Shown piece by piece: positions 24,101 to 33,800 of a stretch of DNA of 64,000 nucleotides. The stretch comes from Drosophila pseudoobscura (taxonomy: Eukaryota > Arthropoda > Insecta > Diptera > Drosophilidae). The stretch is from assembly GCF_009870125.1 (NCBI RefSeq), contig NC_046681.1:14521001-14585000 (forward strand), given 5' to 3'. The position numbers and the translations under genes were made by a program. The number at the start of each line of letters is the position of its first letter. Positions within the stretch are counted from its first letter, which is position 1. The notes under the pieces are model-generated. The model was not told where the DNA came from. It worked only from the letters and a program-made list of their open reading frames with translations, and did not search any database.

Positions 24101-25616
24101 CCTATTGTTACCGCCGTGGAAAACATAAATTCCCATTTCAGTTAATTTACACGAGCAGGGCAGGAGAACTGAACCCCAATCCTTTCCAGCACAGAGTCTA
24201 ATCGATTTCCCATCTCCTCGTAGGTTGAGCCTGACCAGCGACAGCAAGGTTTGGATTGGTGCCTGGTGGCTAGGCTTCATATTCGCCGCCGGAATGTGCC
24301 TCCTTATAGCCATACCCATCTTTGGATATCCGAAATCACTGCCGGGAGCGGATAAACTGCAGTTGGAGAAGGTCTCTGAGGCGCATGCAACCAAAACGGT
24401 GGCGGAGATTGGATCAGAGGGATCGGAGGGATCAGATGGATCTTGTGGCCTGTCCGGTGGTCGGCGGCGACTGGGGCAACTGCCTCATGCGGTACTCAGT
24501 CTCTTGAAGAATCCCACATTCTTCTTCCTGAACCTGGCCGGGGCTACAGAGGGTCTGGTTATAGCCGGATTCGCCGCCTTTCTGCCCAAGCAAATCGAGA
24601 ATCAGTTCAGCATTTCGCCCATGCTTTCCGCTCTGGTGATGGGACTCATTACGGTGCCAGCTGGCGGCGGTGGCACCTTTCTGGGCGGCTATTTGGTGAA
24701 GAAGTGGAATCTCGCCTGCAGCGGCATCATCAAAATGTGTTTGATGGCCACCACGGTGGCGGCATTTTTTACCTTCTGTTTCCTGGTGTCTTGTCCCAAT
24801 CCGTGGTTTGCGGGCGTCACTACCTCGTACAATCTGGAGGCCAGGAGCGGACCACCGGAGCTGGTGTCCAACTGCAATGCGAACTGTGGCTGCAGTCGCA
24901 CCAACTACGATCCCATTTGCGGCACCAATGGCGTCATGTACTACAGTCCCTGCTTCGCCGGCTGTGGCCAGGAGGAGCATGTGGAGAGTCTGAAGCGCTA
25001 TCACAACTGCAGCTGCATCGAGAGTGTCGGATGGGTGGACGATGGCGTCGCTCTACATCCGGATGCCACCAACTTGAAGTGCGACTCCACGTGCCAGAGT
25101 CTGCCGTACTTCGTGTGCCTCTGTTTCGTCCTGATGATCTTCACGTTCCTCGCTACGATGCCGGCTCTGTCCGCCACATTGAGGTAATCTCGTTATAGAC
25201 ATGTCCTGCGAAGAATTCTCATATTATTTGGCGTTCCACCCTTTAGATGCGTTCAAGACGAACAGCGTTCCTTTGCCTTGGGGCTGCAGTGGATCAAGGT
25301 ACGGCTGCTGGGCACTATACCCGCTCCTCTTATATTCGGAGCTTTGATTGATGAGTCCTGCATTTTGTGGCACGAGTCCTGCGACGAGCAGGGAGGAGGA
25401 GCCTGTCTCGTCTACGATAATTTCTATATAAGCCGGTAAGCTGAAGGATTACCTATAGAGTATCTTAATACACTATTATTATTCTCCGACAGCTACATGT
25501 GGCTTTTGGCGTTGATTTGCAAGCTTGGATCCGTGGTATTCTTTCTGTGTGCCTGGTGGTTCTATGTGCCACCCAGCAAGCCAGCAGTCAATGCCAATGG
25601 CAAGGAAGACATTTGA
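18164..25616 (+). CDS. Organic anion transporting polypeptide (Oatp/SLCO family)
   Basis: Seven coding exons: 18164-18452, 21706-22037, 22095-22278, 23420-23522, 24224-25183, 25247-25435, 25493-25616, giving 726 aa. Oatps are 12-TM plasma-membrane carriers of amphipathic organic anions, steroids and related solutes. After an Ala/Asn-rich cytosolic N-terminus come TM1 (WALFWLCWGGALQGLIVNGL) and the family core STIERRFGLRSRQMGL. The SLCO signature WIGAWWLGF is at the start of exon 5. The large extracellular loop carries a Kazal-like Cys-rich domain (CNANCGCSRTNYDPICGTNG). The tail VPPSKPAVNANGKEDI is cytosolic. The exon 2 donor (GTGCAG at 22038) is non-consensus but is the only phase-0 choice fitting the next exon (QYSCEV). 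Muller B carries Oatp26F, Oatp30B and Oatp33E genes; I cannot tell which this is, so no symbol is given. Confidence 0.88.
18453..21705 (+). other. Oatp intron 1 (3.25 kb)
   Basis: Donor GTGAGT, acceptor CTTTCAG. Contents: AT-rich stretch 19620-20000, a CCAGTA-type simple repeat at about 20252-20285, and a GGACC run at 21245. No nested gene is supported; open frames inside lack family resemblance. Confidence 0.7.
21245..21264 (+). repeat. (GGACC)n pentanucleotide repeat
   Basis: Four tandem GGACC units in Oatp intron 1. Confidence 0.8.
22279..23419 (+). other. Oatp intron 3 (1.14 kb)
   Basis: Donor GTAAGT after a phase-1 G, acceptor TTTTGACAG. Mixed sequence with no repeats of note and no coding signal. 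The next intron (23523-24223, 701 nt, donor GTAAGT in phase 2) likewise holds nothing recognisable. Confidence 0.65.
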
Positions 25617-25773
25617 AGATCTGTATCCAAACCGAAATGAAATAACACTCATACATATATGGATATCCCACCAGACCTGTGGCTCATATTGGGCACATTA
25701 CGTATTGTCTGTGGGAGGATTTGGAATCAGTTTAGCATTAGCATTAGCAGTAGCATTTAGAAACGAAGTAATA

Positions 25774-25779
25774 TTTATT
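25774..25779 (-). terminator. Candidate poly(A) signal of the P4H gene
   Basis: AATAAA on the minus strand, about 160 nt past the P4H stop codon. It lies inside the presumed 3'UTR of the Oatp gene, so the two transcripts would overlap. It is the first canonical signal I find on this strand downstream of the stop. Confidence 0.4.
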
Positions 25780-25892
25780 GGGAATCAATATAAGATCCTT
25801 TTAGATATAGCTCGAATTTCTCAGTAGTATTTATAACCATTTTAAGAAGGTAAATGTGTGTGTATTTAGCCATAGACTGTAAGATATTTTTA

Positions 25893-25898
25893 AATAAA
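25893..25898 (+). terminator. Poly(A) signal of the Oatp gene
   Basis: AATAAA 277 nt after the Oatp stop, only about 40 nt before the stop codon of the convergent P4H gene. Confidence 0.6.
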
Positions 25899-25938
25899 AG
25901 GCCATTTTATACCCAATGTATGAAGAAAAGGGGAGGAT

Positions 25939-27789
25939 CTACTTGTAGCAGAGTTTGACAAACATCTGATCATAGGCCATCAAACTCTTGGTTAAGACTA
26001 AATAGAGAAAACAATATAGTATAGTAATAGATATAGTAATATACATATGTATAACTTACTCCATCTGTTGCCTTCGATCGTGGGACACACTGCGTGCCGT
26101 GTTAGCACATGCGGCTCCCAATCGTTGTGGATGTTGTACCAGAACAGGGCGGATCCTTTCTTCGGCTGGATGGTGAGATTTATTTTCGGAAATATGGTGG
26201 CACCTCCCAGCGGGACATCGGTCATCTGCGGTGGATAAATGATGTCAAAAGAACATGATATGACATTATAAAGTTACTCACATAGAACAGAAAGGTGACT
26301 AAACGGTCGCCCTCTTCAACGAGTTCCTAAGTAATCAGATGTAGGGTTTGAAGGTATAGTAATTGTGGTTTCCATTGCAGGTAACGTACCGGATTGGCCT
26401 TGATGTCTGAGTAGTCCCCGTGCTCCGGGAAATGACTACCCAGGCCATAGTTGACTGTTCCCAGTTGTGTGTGTTCTCCCGTAAGCAGACCCGAAATGTC
26501 CGCCATGCGGTTCACCAGATCCCTGTCCAACTTCTCGCCGCTACCCTCAAATATATTGACATAGAAAATTCGCTCTTTCTCTGTCGTGGTGTAGTTATCC
26601 GTGTAGCCCTGCACCATCTCCGCTCTGGTCAGGTTGACTGTCAATTGTTCGAACTCGCTGTCGTATAGGACGTCGTGATATAACCATATGAGTGGATCCC
26701 GACTGACTTCCTCCTCCTTGAGCGGTGCCAGGCGCAGGAATGGAGTTGTGGTGTGATTGTAGCGACAGACCAACATTGGACGTGGCGGAAAATCGCCCCT
26801 GCAACCCCGTTCAATGAGAGTCGCTGCGGGCTTTGGCTTTAGATATACCAAAGGGATTGCAGGATCCTGCGACAGTTCCGCCAGATACTCATTTATATGG
26901 TCGATGGAGCCTGCAAGAAGTAAATCACTCTGAGAATCAGTTCGTTTCGTTTTAAATTGAACCAACCCTCATGCAGTCTGCTAATGAGAAACCTTTTTCG
27001 AACTTCCTCTTGATTGGGGCGGTAGAATTCTCGGGCAACCGGATTCAGTGGTAACTGAAGGTTATTCCATGTCAGTCTGTACCACTCAGCGGCTCTAGTG
27101 TATTCCGATCGGTTGTACATGAAGTCAGCTAGGATGAGACACTCGGGTGCGGTCATGCGGGTACTGACGAATTATTATATTGGCTGTATCTGTATTCGAA
27201 TGGGAAATATTTGGGCGCGTTCTTACTCGAGTTGAAGTCCCGCAACTAGTCCATTGGCCATATCGAATGCCTTCAAGTCATAGAATCGCTCGATACGCTC
27301 CAAACCCATTAGGGCTTCATTCATGTCCACGGCATTAGGCATTTGTGCCACAAGTTTATCCATTTTCTCGACATCTTCCTGATCTTTGATGTAGGACAAC
27401 CACTTGGGCCAGTCTTCATGGGCACGCCGAAGCAGTCCTAGCGCGTTCAGAGGATTGGCCACGTACTGAACGCGGCTCTCAAGTCTATCCAGATTCACAT
27501 GGGCCACAGAACAAAGGTATCTATGAAACTTCCTTCAGTTAAATGTTTATCTTTGGAACGAATCGTTTATCTCCCCTCACTTTTTTAGAGTATCCACCTT
27601 TTTGTGGAGAGACCTTACATAGCTGGTCAAGTGTTCCATGTAGGAATTTTCGATTTCTCTTAGTTCTCCAAGTGCCCGGATGGATGTTGTGTATATCAAA
27701 ACAATTTTCTTTTTCTCCTCACCCAAGATCATTGGAAAAAGGGCGGCTGACAAGCAGACGAATAGATAAACAACCTTTCGTAGCGACAT
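25939..27789 (-). CDS. Prolyl 4-hydroxylase alpha subunit
   Basis: Seven exons on the minus strand: 27789-27581, 27520-27227, 27163-26967, 26910-26390, 26326-26282, 26225-26060, 25997-25939; 496 aa. An ER-lumen Fe(II)/2-oxoglutarate dioxygenase that hydroxylates proline in collagen-like chains. The N-terminus is a signal peptide (VVYLFVCLSAALFPMILG). The dimerisation domain follows (to about 150), then the peptide-substrate TPR domain (TAPECLILADFMYNR..YTRAAEWYRLTW, about 170-230). The catalytic double-stranded beta-helix comes last, with iron ligands H397 and D399 (PEHGDY) and H466 (TRHAVCP). Position 476, where the family has the 2-oxoglutarate-binding Lys (GNKW), is Arg (GNRW). The last exon encodes ILTKSLMAYDQMFVKLCYK, matching the usual P4H end. 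Flies have many tissue-specific P4H paralogues; I cannot name this one. Confidence 0.88.
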
Positions 27790-27998
27790 TGCGAACTAGA
27801 ATACTCGAATAGAATACTAAAATCAAAATTGGAATTCGTAAGCTTTGAGGAGCGTTTCCATGGCTCGTTTGCAACGCTGAGAGACGTCTCAACGAAGAAG
27901 AGTCATTCGCTGGAAATGGCCACCAAGATGACGTGTTCAGCGGTCTAAGCTAACTAACCTAGGAACTACATAGTTAGCAACTAATAGTTTTCAGTGTA
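27790..27998. other. 5' flank of the P4H gene
   Basis: Short AT-rich flank. A perfect palindrome GAGACGTCTC lies at about 27880-27889. On the minus strand CTCAGCGTTG could serve as a weak initiator, but no DPE is correctly placed. No other feature seen. Confidence 0.35.
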
Positions 27999-29420
27999 AC
28001 TGGGCGGAATTCCCAAACTTGGTATATTTTATAAATATAGCACTCTACCCTACCCTACTCTCGCCTACCCCAATAGCCCATAGATGGCATCACAGCGTAT
28101 ACGTGATCACAAAGGAAATTATTAAAATTTTTAAAGAATGGATTGTTGTGTTGTAATTGATGTTTTGATGTATTTAATGTAATAGTGGTAAATATAACAA
28201 TATAAAACAAATTTTTGGATAAAGAATTCTTATTTTAATTAAATTCTTACTTAATGCCAGGTTTTATGTTAATTTATACTATTATTTAACTATTTCTGAC
28301 AATTTATGTAAAAGTTGTTATTTTGTTGTTGTATTAGTTGTTTTTTACAGCTAATTCAAAATAATATGGATTTATATTGCCTATTTCCGATTCATCCGAG
28401 TCATAATAAAAACTGTAATCATTATTTAAAGGCTGAATATTTTCTAGAAAATTATAATGGGGTGTTTTTAAAAAAGCCGGTCACGCTTGTAAAATTTATT
28501 TTTCGCACAGGTCACGATTTGTCCACCTGGCTGTGAGGCCACATACTTTCCAGTCAAAGTCAGTATTGGGGTTTTAAATTGTGTTGTTTTCCAGATTTTC
28601 CAGATTAATGTACTGAAGGCAAAGCTACGACGCGGGTTTAACAGCCAAATTATATGAAAACATTAATAAATTAATAGATAATAAATAAAAATGAAATAAC
28701 CAAAAATAAAAATACATCAAATTCTTTACATGCCGACGGGGAATCGAACCCAACCCCGGTCTCTATTTTAATATTTGTAATAGAAAATATAGGAAAAATA
28801 TATATAAAATAACAGAATAAATACAAATTTTTACATCACGACGGCGATTTTAACTTAGGGGCTGAGGCGCTGAGAGTGGCAGTACTACCCACTGTACTGC
28901 CCAATTTATTACCAAATTGGTAGCTAAAAGTAAAACTTGTAATATAGTTTTACAAGAGGAATGAAGGAGTAAAGAAATTTTCAGAAAGAACAGTTAGGAA
29001 TGGAGAAATTGGTATATATAGAGCAGAAATTTGCATGAATTGTTACCAGTTGCAACTGAGCTTCCAGCACAGTAACATCATCATGTATCACGCCTTAAAC
29101 TCAAGCTGATCTAATAGTTCAAAGTATTACTATCTTTTAAAGCACACTTTCTACTTTATTTTTTTTTCCACACAAGACGAACCAATTGATTTGGGTTTCT
29201 TTTTTTTTTTGACAAAATAAAACGATATATGTACATATGTATGTATATAACATATAACAAATTTTAACACAAAATGACTTTAAATCTTTATCAGAATGAG
29301 AGGGCTAAATTTTTATCAAAAACATTTATTAATTTTCCATATATAGGAATGATCATATTGAAATATAATTAATATTTGTTTCAACAAAATTTTCCCAATT
29401 ATTTGGGAATTCCGCCCAGT
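27999..29420. mobile_element. Candidate non-autonomous DNA element bounded by 19-bp perfect inverted repeats
   Basis: ACTGGGCGGAATTCCCAAA at 27999-28017 recurs exactly, inverted, at 29402-29420. The match continues inward with an indel (CTTGG against TAATTGGG). The 1.4 kb between is strongly AT-rich, has no credible ORF and contains the tRNA-like dimer. This architecture fits a MITE-like or internally deleted DNA transposon. I cannot see a clear target-site duplication, and the two ends could instead be independent copies of one dispersed repeat. No transposase remnant was found. Confidence 0.4.
28729..28902 (-). repeat. tRNA-derived SINE-like dimer
   Basis: Read on the minus strand, 28902-28834 looks like a decayed tRNA: ACAGTGGGTAGTACTGCC resembles an A box and D arm, followed by a CCCCTAAGTT..CGCCGTCG 3' part. 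After an AT-rich tail (ATGTAAAAATTTG..) a second, 5'-truncated head (28763-28729) has a perfect pol III B box, GGTTCGATTCC, then CCGTCGGCATG. It is followed by a similar tail (ATGTAAAGAATTTG..). Head plus AT-rich tail, repeated, is the design of a tRNA-derived SINE. Functional tRNA is ruled out by poor stems. Confidence 0.4.
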
Positions 29421-30639
29421 GTGCGGTGGCGCTACTAACGTACATGACAACGGTTTGTGTCTTTGATAAATAACTTTTGATGGGCGGCGCTAGTGAGGAC
29501 ACAAAACCCGTTGAAAATTTGAATGGAAAAAACATCCAAAACTACACTCTGAAAAACTTCCTGATTGACAATCAAATAACGGATAAACAAGATATACTAT
29601 ATCGGGCCTTGTGATCGGGGAAACATCCTCGATGGTATCCATATCAAAGATCAAGGATATTTTCAATAGTCTAGTGGGTTCTCAGGAGATTTAATACAAT
29701 AAATTTATAATAATAAAGCAACAAAATAATATTCCGCTTCCTTCTGGCTAATAACGAGTCCTGTACTACTTGAGTATCGCGTATGAAAATGATTTTGCTC
29801 ATACGTACTCGTAGGAGTTGTATATATATTTGTTTGTAGCTTCGTACTTTGACTTTATCTAACTCTATCAAATTCGAGCAAACTCTTCAGTTTTCTGCAC
29901 CGAGAGAAAGTTGCATATGCCAGCAAAAGATTTCCCCCCGGGAGAAGAACAACAACTTGGCTATTATCATTATTGTTATCGCTATTGAAAAGCGCTAATT
30001 GTGCGCAAATAATGAGCCAAACTCCAACCATATTCGTACGTGGCGGCATGCCGGAAAGCTCACACATGCAAAAACCTGTTGGGAAACTGCAAGCGAGGCA
30101 GAAAACCGAGGCGCCACAGGATGCGAAGAAAGGCGAAAGTTAGCGGCAGATGGAGATGTGCAGACGTTCGAATAAGTACGAGTATGTGTGGAATGTGGCA
30201 TTTCTGGGGGTTAATTAGAATGGGTATTGAGAAACAATTCGAAAGGGAGTGTTGCCAGGATATCTCCGTTCATTCCCATGTACGCCCAACCAAATGTCCT
30301 TTTCCTAGTGTCCGGTGTCACATAGCCGTGCTAGGAGCAAAAGCTAGTAGCACTGCGACGAGCGTCACGTGCATATGAAAATGTTACGTTGGGCGCTTTA
30401 TGAATGAAACATTTACTATTGCATACCTTCGCCTTTGCCTTCGCCTTCGCCGTTACCACCCCAGCCATATCCACTCCACTTTATGCCATGCTGCTTGGGG
30501 CACCTTGACTACTGGCCGCACCGCCCAATCTCGCCCCCATTGCCACTCGGCCTGCCCGCAAGACACATGCGCAACGCCATCGCCAGGCAGCATTTGAATT
30601 TTGAATATGAATTTTGACACTTGATTATCAGCGCTGCTC
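29421..30639. other. Gene-poor intergenic stretch upstream of the DIP-like gene
   Basis: No coding exon found. Bases 29449-29510 contain an imperfect inverted pair (AACGGTTTGTGTC against GACACAAAACCCGTT) and two GGCGCTA boxes, which looks like decayed repeat DNA. From about 30400 the sequence becomes GC-richer, leading into the promoter. Confidence 0.4.
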
Positions 30640-30673
30640 GCAGTTCGCGGCCAGTTCCAACTGTGTGCAGACG
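30639..30673 (+). promoter_or_regulatory. Inr + DPE core promoter of the DIP-like gene
   Basis: CGCAGTTC with A+1 at 30642 is an acceptable initiator. AGACG at 30669-30673, exactly +28 to +32, is a full DPE match. The leader would be 245 nt, to the ATG at 30887. No TATA box seen. Confidence 0.5.
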
Positions 30674-30886
30674 TTCGTCCCCGGCAAGACAAAAACTTTG
30701 GAAAAAAAACCGGAAAAAATAAATTTACATTAGTGCAGCGGAAACTCGGCTTGGGCGGCTATTTGGCCAGTGAAAGTGGCAACAACAAAGAGAAAGGATA
30801 AAAGAAAGGAGTACGACATTTAGGCAAAACTTTCGCACTTTGGTTGGCACTTTAGTGGATGTCGAAGCCAGACCAGAGCTGGGAAT

Positions 30887-33800
30887 ATGAGAAAAACCTT
30901 CGCTGATGTCTGGCTCCTGCTGCACTGCGTGTGTCTGAGCCGGGCCAGCTTCTCGGAGTTAAACAACTGTAAGTTGGCTCTTAATAGCTATCTTTAAGGG
31001 ATGAACATTGCGTAGAATAAACTAAATAATTATAATGAATATCAACGAAAGCTTAAAAAAAGGTACAAAATAGATACCATATAAAATACAAATTCTATGA
31101 AGATAATGTACATTTAATTAAATATATTTCAAATTCAACACCCAATTTAAAATTAAAAGATGAAAAATCACTTGGAAATGTTTCAACTAAAAAATCGTCC
31201 CTTAAGTTTATCGCGGTCTAGTCGATCCTTTAATTTTCAACCCACAAATATCAGTAAAACTTTGAGGAACATCAGTTAAACGGCCACATACTCGTAAATT
31301 TCTCAGCAAAGGTTCAGCTAATTGACTACATTTAACGTGGAAAATATCCGAAACAAAAGTACTAACAAAAAGCGTTATAAACACCAACAGCAGCAACAGC
31401 AGTGGGCGCCAAATGGGGCGGGTGGCTACCGCCTGGCAATCGGAAGTCCAACGAGTCCATAAGTGAATAAACTGTGGCCAACATATTCCCCAGACAGAAG
31501 GGATAGGGACGAGGAAGAAGAACAGCGAGGAGCAGCTACTTCCGCTTGGAAAAATGTGCGCCAAAAAGCCCAAACCCAGCTCAAAAACCCAGAGAACATT
31601 ACAGAAAAACAAAACAAATTTTCCTTGACTTTGGGAAGCCGATAAATGCGATAAATATATCAGAAATATTGGTATATTTAAATCAATGTGCCAAATGCAA
31701 AATAAACAGAAATATTGGCAGGCTAGCCGCAGTGTGCGATAAGAAAGTGAGAAGTGAGTGGTTCGGGCCAAGAATGATGTCCCGAAACCCCCCGAAACCA
31801 AAACTCCATTCCTCCTCCCAGCAGGCCATCAGACGGACAGCCAGACAGCCAGACAGACAGACAGTCGCGGAAAGGCGACGTTTTTCCACTTCCTATTGCA
31901 CTCAGCGCAATTTTCTTTCCACTCTTTTGTGGCTGGTCGTGCTACTGATTTTCTGCTGCTGAAGTGTTAAGGATGGCGGTGGTGCAGTCCCCCTGCAGTG
32001 GGGTACGGGTGCTGTTTTATTTTTTTGGCAGACATTGCGTGCTGGTTGTGCTGCGTTCCGCCTGCAAACGGCAGACAGTTGGAGTGTCTAACAGACAGGA
32101 CATTCACTTTCCGTTTCAAGTTCAACAGTGTGGGGAAAGGACTCCTCCATGGTGAAGATATATAGTAGGACCTGTAAGACAGAAGTTGGATTCCAGCTGT
32201 GCCTCGTAGACATTAAAGATCGAAGCGAAAGCCCAGTATGACTCAAAGGAGAATTACCAAAGAGGATGCTAGATGAATCTTAGAAACAAAAGAAAAGCGA
32301 ACGGAATCGGAGAAGCTTTTAGAAAGAGAAGAAAGATATATCGAGTCAAGAGACAACAATATAACCCCTACGACCATATAGAGTATCGTATGCTATGAGA
32401 CTACAGTGAATTTCCTGCCACAAAGTTAGAAACAGGAAAACCATTTAGCGGCCACAAAGTTAAATGCGAATTTGCATTACCTGCCAGACATACGTATGAA
32501 AAATATCCACATACTCGGGCACACAGAGGTGTATTATGGTTAAAAGTCTCGCTTGTCCCTTTCTTTGGAATGTTTCAATATGCAAACATGCAATAACCAA
32601 ATTGCAATAACAGCAGCAACCATAGGCAGCCAAACAATGGCGAAAGGTAACCCCTACCCTATCCCGAACCGAACCGAACCGAACCATACCCAACACCCAT
32701 AGGTAGTGGTGGAGTGGTGTGTGCCCGGCATACCGAACCCAAACATAATCGCAAATTATAGGCTATATAGCATGGCATCGTCGTAGGCTTCCTTCCCCCC
32801 AATTGGATGCTAGTTTGTGCTGAAAAACGCCCACACCCGCACCGCAATCAGTGTAAGAGGTGATGGTGATGGCAGTGGTCGCGACGGGGCAAATGTAAGG
32901 GTGGAGCCATAGCCAGAGCCAGTAGCCAGCTTTTTACAATTTTCTTGGTACTAGCAGCTCCCTCTGCTCTATTAGACTTTTGCATTTTTTCGGGTTATTA
33001 TTTGGTCATAATTGTAATTTAGGTATTTGCTGTGTGTGAGGAAAAGAAGGACTCGACTCCACGCTCCGTGCTCCACTCCTCCTGACCGCAGCGTGGCCAC
33101 AAAATCATGCTACTTGTTAGGCATGTGATGTGATTTCTATTTTTTTTGCCGCCTTTGTTAGGGGGTGTCAGGTCTGAGGTCTGAGGTCTGGACTTCTGTG
33201 TGTGCGGTTGGGTCTCCCAGCGGTTAGAGGCTGACGGGCAAATGTCGAAGTCTTCGGCTTGTGGTCGAGGAGCGGAGCTTGACTGGAAATGATTGCGTTG
33301 AGTTGAATTCCATTTACCCTCCTCCCATCTGAGAAATTATCAGTTTGAGCCTTGCAGGTTTTTGAACTGTTGTAAGAATAATTACTGAAAACTCTTAACA
33401 TTTCTTTGAATTCTTCTAGTGCATGAAACTGAAACCTTCCTGCACATAATTTCACATCTTAAGAACCAAAAGACTGGCGGGGAGGTCATCCCTAATAAAC
33501 AATTAATTTAACTAATTGTTGGATTATTTGCTGTTTGCCTTCGCTTAATGTTCGCTTGGTCAAATTTATGGCCGCTGGATAATTTTAGGATAATTTTAGG
33601 AAATTTCTTTGACCACTTTGGCGGGGCATCTGGCAAGCGTTGACAACTTTCGCCTGAGGCCGTTGACATTCTGCAGACAGAGGCAGAAATGAGCGGGGAA
33701 AAGAAATTAAATAATTATATTTTTAAATGTGGATTAGAAATGGCCAACGATGGGAGGCGGCCGAACATTTCCGAAAAACAAATTATTGTAAATTCAATTA

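Noticed and set aside
18164-25616. Assignment of the Oatp to the ecdysone importer Oatp74D
   Set aside because: The neighbouring Tsp29F pair and Argl place the window on Muller B, whereas Oatp74D is on Muller D; family features alone cannot separate paralogues.
28834-28902. Functional tRNA gene on the minus strand
   Set aside because: Acceptor, anticodon and T stems do not pair properly and the B box of this head is degraded; treated as a tRNA-derived repeat instead.
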